Translations under genes and position numbers: made by a program | Part shown: one piece after another, positions 18,010-26,413 of the stretch | How the letters are laid out: each line of letters starts with the position of its first letter | Numbering within the stretch: the first letter of the stretch is position 1 | Notes under the pieces: model-generated | Told to the model about the DNA's origin: nothing | What the model saw: only the letters and a program-made list of their open reading frames with translations | Database searches by the model: none | From: a bacterium | Lineage (GTDB): Bacteria; Electryoneota; Electryoneia; Electryoneales; Electryoneaceae | Direction: 5' to 3' | Length of the DNA stretch: 56,302 nt | NCBI GenBank assembly: GCA_028278125.1 | Contig: JANQEY010000077.1 | Span: 1-56,302 of the forward strand

Positions 18010-18918
18010 TTAATCACCTTCGCTTAGACGAACGACACCATCCTCGATCCTGATCCTGACCTTCGAACTACCGCCGGGGAGGCTATAGTAACGGTAATTT
18101 TCATCATCTTCTTCCAGTTCAAAAGCTTTTGATGTCCTTACATGTCCGTCATCAAAATCAATTCGAAACTCGCCACCACCTTTAATAACATGAAAGTATA
18201 TATGTCCGTCATCCGTGCTGAACCTGTAGGAACCGTTGTCGGAGAGGGTTGTTGCCACCTCAATACTGCCATCTTCGCTTGAAGCTTCAACCTCATCGAA
18301 GCTACCCTCTTCAACTGTTACCCGACCGTCTTCCGTGTATGCTTCAAGCATACCTTTTCCGCCCTTTAAGTCTATATATCCATCCTCGGTTTCCAGGTCA
18401 AAATTGTCTCCATTGCAGTTTTTCAGACGTGCCCTACCATCCTCCATTCGCAGCGATATTTTACCGTCAATGTTTTCGATATCGTAATTGTCGTCGTCCC
18501 CTCGCAGTTTCAAGCTGACACCACGTGGTATTTCAATGTCGATTGTGTAATCCTCTGACGACATAATAAACACTCCCGACATAGAGTGGAAACCATCAAC
18601 TTCTCTTAGCACAAGGTTTTCGCCGTCAGTATCTATTTCCATTTCAAAAGGATCGCTCTTGTGAGATACAAGGAAACCTGAAACTTTGCGGAAATAGTTG
18701 ATCTTAACGTGAGCGTCTTTTCTGTCCGAACCGGTGATCGTAACCTCGGCGTCATTACTAACCAGGGTAAGCATCCCGGTTGGTGATATTGGATATGTCT
18801 CATCGAGCTTATAGGAACTGTCTTTTTCGTCAGCAGATGATGTTGTGGTTATCCCAAAGGGCACAATAGCTATTAAAACAAACATAAACAATTGGTTAAG
18901 TTTAATCCTGGTAATCAT
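18010..18918 (-). CDS. Secreted DUF4097-like beta-ladder protein (copy B)
   Basis: A 302-residue paralogue of the neighbouring ladder protein, alignable over its whole length (LDETYPISPTGMLTLVSND, ITGSDRKDAH, LRGDDDNYDIENIDG). It has the same repeated Asp-Gly turns: NIDGKISLRM, MEDGRARLKN, TEDGYIDLKG, TEDGRVTVEEG, SEDGSIEVAT, TDDGHIYFHV, FDDGHVRTS, IEDGVVRLSEG. The start at 18918 is set by a strong GGGAGG 6 nt upstream; a longer frame begins at 19005 but lacks a ribosome site. The signal peptide ends near TTTSSADEK. Function is unknown. It is divergent from the secreted protein at 19167, with a long hairpin between them. Confidence 0.83.
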   Translation of the reverse strand: MITRIKLNQLFMFVLIAIVPFGITTTSSADEKDSSYKLDETYPISPTGMLTLVSNDAEVTITGSDRKDAHVKINYFRKVSGFLVSHKSDPFEMEIDTDGENLVLREVDGFHSMSGVFIMSSEDYTIDIEIPRGVSLKLRGDDDNYDIENIDGKISLRMEDGRARLKNCNGDNFDLETEDGYIDLKGGKGMLEAYTEDGRVTVEEGSFDEVEASSEDGSIEVATTLSDNGSYRFSTDDGHIYFHVIKGGGEFRIDFDDGHVRTSKAFELEEDDENYRYYSLPGGSSKVRIRIEDGVVRLSEGD

Positions 18919-19029
18919 AAATTCCTCCCGGAAGGTGTGTTTAATCATAAGACATAATATTGATCGAATAAGTTTCAGTAACAATCTCTCATCTAAGTTT
19001 GTCATAATAATATCTGTTAAAAGGGAAAT

Positions 19030-19060
19030 ATTAAGCCTGGAGCCTTTTTCCAGGCTTAAT
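19030..19060. promoter_or_regulatory. 11-bp hairpin in a divergent intergenic region
   Basis: ATTAAGCCTGG (19030-19040) and CCAGGCTTAAT (19050-19060) form a perfect 11-bp stem with loop AGCCTTTTT. It lies between two divergent genes, so it is not an end-of-gene terminator. It may be an attenuator in the copy-B leader (about 112 nt upstream of that start) or an operator. Confidence 0.55.
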
Positions 19061-19083
19061 TGAAGCTCCCGGAACCAGTTCGC

Positions 19084-19112
19084 TTGGCAATCATATATCT
19101 AATAGGTATTTT
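19084..19112 (+). promoter_or_regulatory. Candidate promoter for the gene at 19167
   Basis: TTGGCA (19084-19089) and TATTTT (19107-19112) are 17 nt apart and lie 55 nt before the start codon, giving a plausible vegetative promoter on the plus strand. Confidence 0.5.
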
Positions 19113-19166
19113 TAGTGCAATGAAGGAGCCATATGTTATCAGCAACGAACTTCGGAGAACAGACAA

Positions 19167-20072
19167 ATGAGACTACCTGTGATAAAGATTTTTTCCGTAA
19201 TTATTGTGGCTCTTATGCTGAGCGCGTTTTCTCCAGCATCCGCTCAGTATCTCTGGCAACTTCCCAGGGAGGAATCCTTCTGGGCAATTGAACTTTCCGG
19301 ATTGTACAATATCCAAAACATGGATATGGACGCGGTTATAAATGACCAGGATAAATATGCTGACACTTCTGTAGAGGAATTGAGAATATTCCTGCCTCCT
19401 GAAATGATCAGTGGTCCCAGTACCAATGATAAGTTTTCTAGTTCACCCATGTATGATATCAAATTTGGCATGAGGGCCTGGAGAATTCATTTTGGTATGG
19501 ATTTCGTTATTGATCGTGAAGCTATAAGGAAAGTTTCATTAGGTTTTGATAGCGAATTATTTTACGGCAGTGCTGATTACTCAATGAGTGTGACAGCAAA
19601 GGAGTATCTTTTTTATATCGGATATATCCACCCGTTTACCAGTTGGTTTGAAGCCGGAATTATTGGTGCCATAGGTCCGGCTGTTGCAGAAGCGCACCAG
19701 GAAATTAATGAAATCACTAACTTCTACGATTTTGGAATTGAAGATTTCGTTACCTTCACAAATAAATATGATCACACAGTGGAATCTGAATATATCGCCA
19801 GGAGAATTGAGGGACGTGTAAGGTTCAATGTGACCAGGAATGTTTGCCTGGATCTTGGGATTTGCCAGCGTATTGCCGAACCGGACGACATGCGTGGGGA
19901 AAGAAAAATTAACGGTGATCCCGAGAATGACCAATTGGCAAGAGAGTATATGAGTGTCGGCCAGGGACGTGAACTTGTTTTCGATTATTCCAGCACCATC
20001 TACAGTTTTGGTATCACCCTGAAAAATCCTATCGAAAGTTGGGGTAATCCTTTTGAGAAGTGGTTTAAATAA
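19167..20072 (+). CDS. Secreted, probably outer-membrane, protein of unknown function
   Basis: A 301-residue protein with a signal peptide (MRLPVIKIFSVIIVALMLSAF, cleavage after SPASA). The mature part is rich in amphipathic aromatic strands typical of small outer-membrane barrels: MRAWRIHFGMDFVID, KEYLFYIGYIHPFTSWFEAG, EYIARRIEGRVRFNVTRNVCLDLGI (read here as separate strands). It ends with SSTIYSFGITLKNPIESWG and a terminal Phe-Lys. No named family was recognised. An upstream GGAG and a candidate promoter support the start. It is followed by a terminator-like palindrome and is transcribed alone. Confidence 0.78.
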   Translation: MRLPVIKIFSVIIVALMLSAFSPASAQYLWQLPREESFWAIELSGLYNIQNMDMDAVINDQDKYADTSVEELRIFLPPEMISGPSTNDKFSSSPMYDIKFGMRAWRIHFGMDFVIDREAIRKVSLGFDSELFYGSADYSMSVTAKEYLFYIGYIHPFTSWFEAGIIGAIGPAVAEAHQEINEITNFYDFGIEDFVTFTNKYDHTVESEYIARRIEGRVRFNVTRNVCLDLGICQRIAEPDDMRGERKINGDPENDQLAREYMSVGQGRELVFDYSSTIYSFGITLKNPIESWGNPFEKWFK

Positions 20073-20098
20073 ACTATTCAATTCATTTCTGATTGTGA

Positions 20099-20156
20099 CC
20101 CGGGTTGACATCTAACCTCCAAAGCTTTAGCGAAGGAGGTCACGACCCGGATTTTT
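20099..20156 (+). terminator. Palindromic terminator-like element
   Basis: CCGGGT (20100-20105) pairs with ACCCGG (20145-20150), and ACCTCC (20115-20120) with GGAGGT (20135-20140), followed by ATTTTT. It follows the secreted protein gene by 27 nt and would end its transcript. The CCCGGGTTG start is shared with the palindrome at 16806. Confidence 0.65.
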
Positions 20157-20501
20157 CTAACCCATAAATTCAAACACTGTCAGATTAACAGCATCCTTCA
20201 AAGATCAATTACAATGAGTACATCCTAAGTTGTTCGAAGCTTGAATCACCATTTTATACCAAACCATCCACTTAATTGAAAATCCTGCAAATATAGAGCC
20301 CACCTGTTTGGCGAAAGATCATTTAAACAGTCTGCTCCAGTTGCTCGCAAGCCAATCATACACTACATTTGCTGCATTCTACGGGTGTTTAGCACTGCTT
20401 GTCTCCCGTATCGATCGATACTTTCTTCTCGACAATCCTTACCGGAACGGGGACAAAAATCAATATCAAGTTTTCACTCCCTGACCTACCATGGAGGGTG
20501 C
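20157..20501 (+). promoter_or_regulatory. sdh operon leader: candidate promoter and 14-bp palindrome
   Basis: This 345-nt non-coding leader holds a candidate promoter TTGCTC-N17-TACATT (20341-20369) and, downstream, a perfect 14-bp palindrome GTATCGATCGATAC at 20408-20421. The palindrome is about 30-45 nt after the predicted start point and 80 nt before sdhC, suitable for a repressor or roadblock site. No regulator can be assigned. Confidence 0.45.
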
Positions 20502-20885
20502 ATGCATTACCGCTGGCAAACCGGGATGACAGCCTGGGTGTTGCATCGTATCACGGGACTGGCTCTAGTCTTCTATGTAACACTGCACATCTGGGTCGTA
20601 TCCACTCTTCAGCTCGGTCCAAGAACCTTTGAAGAGACAATGGCATTCGTTTCAGCACCGGTATTTCGATTCCTTGAGGTGGGACTGCTGTTCTGCGTGA
20701 TATACCATTCTTTGAACGGCATCCGGCTGATAGCCATCGACTTTTTCGGCGCGACTGAAAAACATGTCCCCCTGTTTTATATACTGATGGCTATCGGTGT
20801 GATATTCTGGGTCTGGGGTGGATCAACAATGATCGGACATGCCCTTCACGACCTGGGTAATGGCGCATCGTTCTTTCCCTTTTAA
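20502..20885 (+). CDS. sdhC: Succinate dehydrogenase cytochrome b subunit (SdhC)
   Basis: A 127-residue membrane anchor of complex II with three hydrophobic helices. It begins MHYRWQTGMTAWVLHRITG, the usual SdhC quinone-site/helix I opening (HRITG). TLHIWVVSTLQLG and YHSLNGIRLIAIDF supply histidines suited to heme b ligation. The start at 20502 is chosen because GGAGG lies 4 nt upstream; an in-frame extension to 20385 reads through non-coding leader and lacks a ribosome site. It is the first gene of sdhCDAB, followed 12 nt later by the second anchor. Confidence 0.93.
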   Translation: MHYRWQTGMTAWVLHRITGLALVFYVTLHIWVVSTLQLGPRTFEETMAFVSAPVFRFLEVGLLFCVIYHSLNGIRLIAIDFFGATEKHVPLFYILMAIGVIFWVWGGSTMIGHALHDLGNGASFFPF

Positions 20886-20897
20886 CCGGAGGATGAG

Positions 20898-21260
20898 ATG
20901 GGTTTAAAACAGTTCGGAACCGGTTCGGGAGGATCGACAGCCTGGATTTTCCAGAGGATCACCGGTATAGTAATCCTGGTGACCATATTTCTCCATTACC
21001 TTTTCCTTCATTTTTTAAATCACGGCAATGTCACATTTAATGAAGTCGCGGATCGTTTATCGACACCGTTATGGAAGACGATTGATATAACATTCCTCAG
21101 CGCGGTCATGTACCACGCAATCCAGGGTGTGATCATGAACATCCACGACTACATCCACCGTCCCGGATTCAGGATGACGTTGGTCGGCCTGACCTGGTTC
21201 ATCGGCCTGGTACTCTGGCTGACCGGGATGGCAACGGTTATCAACTTTCAACCCTATTAA
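20898..21260 (+). CDS. sdhD: Succinate dehydrogenase membrane anchor subunit (SdhD)
   Basis: A 120-residue second membrane anchor, distantly similar to the first ([19 protein letters not shown] against the WVLHRITG opening). It has three helices and His residues in [12 protein letters not shown] and [16 protein letters not shown]. It would share heme/quinone binding with SdhC and attach the catalytic SdhAB unit to the inner membrane. A GGAGGATGAG ribosome site immediately precedes the ATG. It is separated by 11 nt from the flavoprotein gene. Confidence 0.92.
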   Translation: MGLKQFGTGSGGSTAWIFQRITGIVILVTIFLHYLFLHFLNHGNVTFNEVADRLSTPLWKTIDITFLSAVMYHAIQGVIMNIHDYIHRPGFRMTLVGLTWFIGLVLWLTGMATVINFQPY

Positions 21261-21271
21261 GGAGGTCCAGG

Positions 21272-23017
21272 ATGATACACAGGCATGATGTAATCATCAT
21301 CGGAGCTGGCCTCGCAGGGTCGAGGGCAGCCGTGGAAATCGGACAGATCGCCGATGTGGCAGTTTTATCAAAAGTATATCCCAGCCGTTCCCATTCAGGT
21401 GCCGCCCAGGGCGGTGTTGCGGCATCACTGGCGAACGTTTCGAAAACAGACCGCTGGGAATACCACATGTTCGATACCGTCAAGGGTTCGGACTACCTGG
21501 GTGACCAGGATGCCATCGAGATGATGGTACGTGAAGCCCCTGAAACGGTAATCGAAATGGAACACTGGGGATGCCCCTTCAGCCGTACAGAAGAGGGACT
21601 GATTCACCAGCGTAAATTTGGTGGGCATACCCTGGAATTCGGCAAGGAAGCGGCTTTACGCGCCTGCTTCAGCGCTGATTATACAGGGCATGTTCTGCTG
21701 CATACTCTCCATGAACAATGCCTCAAGCACGGTGTCCATTTTTACAGCGAATTCCAGGTTCTCAGCATGATCATCAGGGATAACCGCGCGATAGGTGTTG
21801 TTGCCTGGGATATGGTCAATGGTGGGTTGCACACTTTTTATGGTCGTGCTGTGATGTTCGGAACGGGTGGCTATGGACGAGCGTTCAAGATCACCTCGAA
21901 CGCCCACGCAAATACCGGTGACGGACTGGCGTTGGTACTTCGTGCAGGGCTGCCGGTACAGGACATGGAGTTTGTCCAGTTCCATCCAACGGGACTTTGG
22001 AAAAGCGGAATCCTGGTTACTGAAGGCGCGAGGGGTGAAGGCGGACATCTGAAAAACAATGAAGGCCGTCGATTTATGGAGGATTACGCTCCAACCCTGA
22101 TGGAGCTCGCCCCCCGTGACGTTGTCGCACGGTCAATGCAGACTGAGATAGACGAGGGACGTGGGATTAACAGCGAGGATTGTATTCACCTGGATGTTTC
22201 CCATCTTGGTGAAGAACGGCTGCGGGAAAGATTACCGCAAATCTCTGAACTGGCGATGAATTTCGCGGGTGTAAATCCGTTTAAGGAACCTATCCCGATT
22301 CAACCAACGGCTCATTATTCAATGGGTGGAATACCAGCCAATCCGAATTGCCGTGTCACCTATGACGAGAGCCGATCGGAAACTATCGGATTTTATGCTG
22401 CCGGTGAATGTTCCTGTATCAGTGTTCATGGCGCTAACAGGCTGGGAACAAATTCACTGCTTGAAGCTCTCCTGTTCGGACGCAGGGCGGGGAAGTCGAT
22501 TGTAGATGACCTGCCGCAGCTCGACTTCCCCAATATGCCCGAGGATTACGAGGAAGAGGCAAAGGAGGAAGTTGATTTTGTCCTTAATGCCAGGGGCGAA
22601 GAAAAGGTTGGAACTATCCGCGATGAGCTGCAGGAAACGATGATGAATGACTGCGGCGTTTTCCGGACAAAGGAACAGCTTGAAAAGCAGGCTGATAAAA
22701 TCAGGGAACTGGAAGAACGGTTTAAAAAGATTTCCATTGACGATACCGGAGTACGATTCAACACTGAGATGTTGGAAGCAATCGAGATGGGTCACATGCT
22801 CGAATTTTCCGGTGCCATCGTGGAAGGTGCGTTATTGCGTGAAGAGAGCCGTGGTGGCCACGCCCGCAAAGATTTCCCGAAACGTGACGATAAAAAATTC
22901 CTTAAACATACACTTGCCTGGAAACAGGACGGTAAGTGGAATTTGACGTTCAAGAAGGATGTCGTTTTGAAAGGTATTTCGCATCCCGGTTTTGAGCCAA
23001 TGGAGCGCAAATATTAA
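21272..23017 (+). CDS. sdhA: Succinate dehydrogenase flavoprotein subunit (SdhA)
   Basis: A 581-residue FAD subunit that oxidises succinate to fumarate in the TCA cycle. The N-terminal Rossmann motif is [27 protein letters not shown] holds the histidine that covalently binds FAD. Substrate-site motifs [28 protein letters not shown] and AHYSMGGI are all present, as is [15 protein letters not shown]. The C-terminal domain has the usual [12 protein letters not shown]. Length and order (sdhCDAB) are standard. AAGGAGG lies directly before the ATG. The membrane partners argue for succinate dehydrogenase, but fumarate reductase direction cannot be excluded by sequence alone. Confidence 0.97.
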   Translation: MIHRHDVIIIGAGLAGSRAAVEIGQIADVAVLSKVYPSRSHSGAAQGGVAASLANVSKTDRWEYHMFDTVKGSDYLGDQDAIEMMVREAPETVIEMEHWGCPFSRTEEGLIHQRKFGGHTLEFGKEAALRACFSADYTGHVLLHTLHEQCLKHGVHFYSEFQVLSMIIRDNRAIGVVAWDMVNGGLHTFYGRAVMFGTGGYGRAFKITSNAHANTGDGLALVLRAGLPVQDMEFVQFHPTGLWKSGILVTEGARGEGGHLKNNEGRRFMEDYAPTLMELAPRDVVARSMQTEIDEGRGINSEDCIHLDVSHLGEERLRERLPQISELAMNFAGVNPFKEPIPIQPTAHYSMGGIPANPNCRVTYDESRSETIGFYAAGECSCISVHGANRLGTNSLLEALLFGRRAGKSIVDDLPQLDFPNMPEDYEEEAKEEVDFVLNARGEEKVGTIRDELQETMMNDCGVFRTKEQLEKQADKIRELEERFKKISIDDTGVRFNTEMLEAIEMGHMLEFSGAIVEGALLREESRGGHARKDFPKRDDKKFLKHTLAWKQDGKWNLTFKKDVVLKGISHPGFEPMERKY

Positions 23018-23062
23018 CCAGGCCGGTTTATTACCCGGTCGCGTTTTAAACGCGGAGGTATA

Positions 23063-23767
23063 ATGCCCAGGCGAAAGTTTAAGATCTTCCGCTTCAACCC
23101 GGAAACGGACAAGAAACCTTATTATAAAGAATACGATGCTGAGTGTGATTCCGGCTGGACAATTCTCGATGCACTAAACGAGATAAAATGGTTCCAGGAT
23201 GGGACATTGTCTTACCGGAGAAGCTGCCGTCATGGTATCTGCGGATCATGCGCGATGCAGATAAACGGACTCAACGACCTGGCCTGTGAACTGCAGATTT
23301 CGACTCTACCGAAGGATCCGATAGTCATCGATCCACTGCCCGGATTCGAAATATACAAGGATCTTTCCGTGAACATGGATCCATTCTACGAATCCCTGAA
23401 ACGGATTAAGCCATGGCTTATTAATGACGATCCCCCTCCAGCCATTGAACGGAAGCAGATGCCGGAGGAATTTAACCTGATGGGTACTTCCATCGCCTGT
23501 ATTCTCTGCGCGGCGTGTACAAGTTCATGCCCGAGCTTCTGGGTCGATGGAGAATATCTTGGCCCTTCGTCATTGTTAAAAGCATTCAGGTACACTTTTG
23601 ATACGCGGGATAAAGGTTTTGCGCAACGACTCGAAGCACTTGATAATAAGCATGGTCTCTGGCGATGCCACAAGATCACCAACTGCTTCACCGCCTGTCC
23701 CAAGGACCTCAATCCTACAGAAGCTATCAGTAAGCTGCAACGGAAAGTTGTCGCTGAAAAATGGTAG
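23063..23767 (+). CDS. sdhB: Succinate dehydrogenase iron-sulfur subunit (SdhB)
   Basis: A 234-residue electron-transfer subunit with all three clusters. The [2Fe-2S] ligands lie in SCRHGICGSCAMQ with a distal LAC. The [4Fe-4S] ligands are in CILCAACTSSCPS. The [3Fe-4S] site is CHKITNCFTACPKDLNP. It passes electrons from FAD to the quinone site in the anchors. A ribosome site GGAGG precedes the ATG by about 5 nt. It is the last gene of the operon, closed by a strong terminator 28 nt downstream. Confidence 0.97.
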   Translation: MPRRKFKIFRFNPETDKKPYYKEYDAECDSGWTILDALNEIKWFQDGTLSYRRSCRHGICGSCAMQINGLNDLACELQISTLPKDPIVIDPLPGFEIYKDLSVNMDPFYESLKRIKPWLINDDPPPAIERKQMPEEFNLMGTSIACILCAACTSSCPSFWVDGEYLGPSSLLKAFRYTFDTRDKGFAQRLEALDNKHGLWRCHKITNCFTACPKDLNPTEAISKLQRKVVAEKW

Positions 23768-23795
23768 GATTTTAAAGTCCATCAGTTTTGTATTC

Positions 23796-23827
23796 AGCCG
23801 GCGAGAGTATTCGCCGGCTTATTCTTT
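23796..23827 (+). terminator. Rho-independent terminator of sdhCDAB
   Basis: AGCCGGCGA (23796-23804) and TCGCCGGCT (23811-23819) form a perfect 9-bp GC-rich stem with a 6-nt loop, followed by TATTCTTT. Confidence 0.9.
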
Positions 23828-23973
23828 AACCAAAATTTGAAACACAAAATTTTTGCGAAATAGAAAAGTACTCCCGCCTGCGTTTGTGTCAGAGCTCGGA
23901 TGTTTGTACTTTTTGCAGGACTGAATCTTTGAAATTACTCACAAATTATGACAACATATCCGCCAGGTACAAA

Positions 23974-24831
23974 ATGAACGAAATACTCGAACTCGTAAAG
24001 CAGAAAGACGACCTCCCGGCATTACCGGATATTATTGCCCATATCGATAGAAAACTGAACGATCCGGACAGCAGTCTCCAGGAAATATCCCGCCTGATCG
24101 AAACTGATCCCGTTATGGCAGGGAAAATAATCAAACTTTCCAACAGTGCGTTTTATTCCGCGGGAAGGCTTGCTGTAACCAATCTCCCAATGGCAATCGG
24201 TCGTCTTGGCCTTAATGAAATCAGGAATGTTGTTTATTCATTTTCACTGCTCCAGTTGTTCGATAGATCCGACCAATTCGATCAGAGAAAATTCTGGAAT
24301 CATTGCCTCGCGGTTGCCTTTACCTCTCAATCACTCAGCCGGATTCTTGGTGGTGACGAACTCGAAAGAGACCTCGCCTATACCGCCGGCCTGATGCACG
24401 ATGTTGGGATTCTCGTATTCGCTCATCTCATGCCTGATGCCTATGGTGAATTCCTCGGCAGTCTGCCCGCCGGTGAAGATGCCAAACCTCTTTACCAGAT
24501 GGAAAACGAAAAATTCTTCATCAACCACGCTCTTCTTGGCGCCGCATATATCAAGGAGTGGTGGCCCGTTGACCAGATAGTCATCCTCGCTGTCCAGGAA
24601 CATCATAACTCTTCTGAGGATGATAAATTTGTTCCGTTAACCAGTAAAATTGTCCAGGTGGCCAACGAGTACTGCAACGCCAAGGGTGCCGGGAACGGGA
24701 TAAACCCGCATAAGAAAGAACTGGACTTGAGCTGTTTTGCTAAGATCGGAATGAACGAGGAACAGGTTAACAAGTTCCTTGAAGAAGGTGAAGAGATTAT
24801 AGAACTTTCCGAAGCGATTATCAGTTTTTAA
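23974..24831 (+). CDS. HDOD-domain signalling protein
   Basis: A 285-residue cytosolic protein that is almost entirely one HDOD domain, a catalytically degenerate HD relative used in bacterial regulation. The signature opening LPALPDIIAHIDRKLND is followed by LIETDPVMAGKIIKLSNSA, AIGRLGLNEIRNVV, FWNHCLAVAF and GLMHDVGILVF. The C-terminal half retains HHNSSEDD. The ATG at 23974 is preferred over a TTG at 23884 because the upstream extension lacks conserved sequence. Upstream lies an inverted repeat AAAAGTAC (23864-23871)/GTACTTTT (23906-23913). Targets are unknown; some family members affect cyclic-dinucleotide or motility control. Confidence 0.9.
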   Translation: MNEILELVKQKDDLPALPDIIAHIDRKLNDPDSSLQEISRLIETDPVMAGKIIKLSNSAFYSAGRLAVTNLPMAIGRLGLNEIRNVVYSFSLLQLFDRSDQFDQRKFWNHCLAVAFTSQSLSRILGGDELERDLAYTAGLMHDVGILVFAHLMPDAYGEFLGSLPAGEDAKPLYQMENEKFFINHALLGAAYIKEWWPVDQIVILAVQEHHNSSEDDKFVPLTSKIVQVANEYCNAKGAGNGINPHKKELDLSCFAKIGMNEEQVNKFLEEGEEIIELSEAIISF

Positions 24832-24861
24832 TAGAAATCGGGTTATTTATATAACTCAGTT

Positions 24862-24905
24862 GGTTATAGGTGTCGTTGCGAGGAGCGCAGCGACGAAGCA
24901 ATCTC
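24862..24905 (+). repeat. Dispersed palindromic repeat, copy 1 (GTCGTTGCGAG type)
   Basis: GGTTATAGGTGTCGTTGCG begins a 44-nt element that ends in GAAGCAATCTC. Inside, GTCGTTGC and GCAGCGAC form an 8-bp stem (one G-T pair) around GAGGAGC. Related copies lie at 28909-28942 and, inverted, at 45062-45116. It sits just upstream of the small membrane gene. Confidence 0.8.
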
Positions 24906-24923
24906 TTTTTCAGCTTTGACCAG

Positions 24924-25190
24924 ATGATCATCCTCCTTTTTGGCTTTTATATGCTGGTTCTCTCCGGTTTCCCGGGTGGTAGATGGATGCCGCTAAGGGG
25001 TGCGATGCCGGGCACCGGATCATGGATCAGCGCTCACCCCATTATTGGACGAATTGCCGGCATTTGTTTTATCGCTGCTGCCCTATCTCGATATTCCGAC
25101 ACCTTCGAAAAATTCTTTATCGTTCTTCTTATACTTGGCCTGATCCTTATGGTAACAGGTATGATCGTTGCTGCCGGATCCAGAAGATGA
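24924..25190 (+). CDS. Small membrane protein
   Basis: An 88-residue protein with three hydrophobic stretches: IILLFGFYMLVLSGF, IIGRIAGICFIAAAL and FFIVLLILGLILMVTGMIV. It ends AAGSRR. No family was recognised. The start is uncertain: no good ribosome site precedes the ATG at 24924, and a longer frame runs back into the dispersed repeat, which is unlikely to be coding. It is credible as a gene because a decayed second copy of its C-terminal half lies at 26251-26375, beyond the intervening 293-residue gene, with similarity at the protein level (21 of the last 28 residues identical). Confidence 0.55.
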   Translation: MIILLFGFYMLVLSGFPGGRWMPLRGAMPGTGSWISAHPIIGRIAGICFIAAALSRYSDTFEKFFIVLLILGLILMVTGMIVAAGSRR

Positions 25191-25335
25191 AAAATATTTG
25201 TCTCGCTTGTATTATCCCACCAGGAAGCAAGAGTTAACCAATAGTGATGTTGCGCAACGTTTTGTCAGCTACTATTTCGTACTCTTACTAGTGATACTTC
25301 AATTTATCAAACAGTTGCCAGCAGGGACATTAATA

Positions 25336-26217
25336 ATGGTGGTGAAGAGCACACTTGAAAACGGTGAACAGGTTCACGAGTTACTGATAAAAAGTGGCTT
25401 ATATTCATCAATAGAATCGATAAAAGTTTTCGACAAAACACGATTCTTTTATCCTTCTTTATGGCCTTCCATTGATTTATACTGCCCATACTGCGGTAAA
25501 ATTAGCACATTCAAGGTAAATGACGAGGAACTTTCTTTAAGAGACCAGGAAAGAATTGAAACAAGAGCCCGATTTGGTGAATTACAGGAAGACAGATTTT
25601 TATCTGAAGATATTGAAAATTTTAAGCCTTATTTCAAGGTTATATTCCAATGCGCACGCGAAGAAGATCATCTAATCTATTACTACTTTATGGTAACCGA
25701 TGATGTAGTAATCAAGGTAGGGCAGTATCCATCGATTGAAGATATCCAGGAACCGGTTTTACCCGCAGCAACAAAAATATTATCAAATGAAAAACTGAAA
25801 GAACTAAAACGTGCCCAGAGTTTGTTCGCGCGTGGGATTGGGGTAGGCTCATTCGTTTACCTGAGAAGAATTGTAGAGTACCTTGTTAACAAGGCTGCCA
25901 AAGAAGCAATAAAAAGAGGAAACTATACAGCTGAAGATATTCAGAATATCCATTGGCAGGATAAGATTTTGAAACTAAACGGATATCTACCCGATTACCT
26001 GGTAAACGAAAAAATAATTTACTCCATACTCAGCATAGGGATTCATCATTTATCAGAGAAAGAATGCCGGGAATATTACCCGATAATTCTATCAGCGATA
26101 AACCTGATAATAAGAGAAGAAGCGGAACGACAGGAAACAAATAAAGAAGTCAAACAAATAGAGAATAGAATCGCCCGGATAAAAAAAGCCGGTAGTTCGA
26201 AAGGAAAGAAGGGTTAA
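25336..26217 (+). CDS. Zinc-binding, possibly HEPN/DUF4145-like accessory protein
   Basis: A 293-residue soluble protein, not confidently recognised. A single CPYC knuckle lies at residues 50-53 (DLYCPYCGKI) and another Cys further on in FQCAREEDH. The C-terminal third is helical: LFARGIGVGSFVYLRRIVEYLVNKAAKEA, a linker, LKLNGYLPDYLVNEKIIYSILSIGIHHLSEKEC, then a Lys/Glu tail. This resembles the DUF4145/HEPN-like arrangement seen in restriction and abortive-infection loci, but the match is by pattern only. The start at 25336 was chosen for AGGGA about 9 nt upstream; the frame is open back to 25168, overlapping the small membrane gene. Codon use is AT-richer than the sdh genes. Intact and decayed copies of the small membrane gene flank it. 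Confidence 0.6.
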   Translation: MVVKSTLENGEQVHELLIKSGLYSSIESIKVFDKTRFFYPSLWPSIDLYCPYCGKISTFKVNDEELSLRDQERIETRARFGELQEDRFLSEDIENFKPYFKVIFQCAREEDHLIYYYFMVTDDVVIKVGQYPSIEDIQEPVLPAATKILSNEKLKELKRAQSLFARGIGVGSFVYLRRIVEYLVNKAAKEAIKRGNYTAEDIQNIHWQDKILKLNGYLPDYLVNEKIIYSILSIGIHHLSEKECREYYPIILSAINLIIREEAERQETNKEVKQIENRIARIKKAGSSKGKKG

Positions 26218-26250
26218 ATTCACCCCAAAATTTGATCTACTTACAACACA

Positions 26251-26375
26251 CGTTTTATAGCCGTCGCCTTAACTCCAATTCTGAAGTTTTCAAAGAATTC
26301 TTTTTAGTGCTTCTAATACTTAGCCTGATCCTGAAGGTAAAATGTATGATCGTGGCTGCCGGCTCTAGAAGATAG
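26251..26375 (+). pseudogene. Decayed duplicate of the small membrane protein gene
   Basis: The last 87 nt (26289-26375) match 25104-25190 with 16 mismatches. They translate to FKEFFLVLLILSLIL ... MIVAAGSRR, ending in TAG in place of TGA. Weaker similarity extends about 40 nt upstream with a one-base frame shift, and no start is present. It is a truncated, frameshifted copy lying just after the 293-residue accessory gene. Confidence 0.8.
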
Positions 26376-26413
26376 GTTTATTGAATTGTTCTACAAAGCG
26401 CACATATGTTTTG

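Noticed and set aside
20385..20501. N-terminal extension of SdhC
   Set aside because: No ribosome site, and GGAGG with an ATG at 20502 fits the conserved SdhC start.
25168..25335. N-terminal extension of the 293-residue accessory protein
   Set aside because: It overlaps the small membrane gene and has no ribosome site; kept only as an alternative start.
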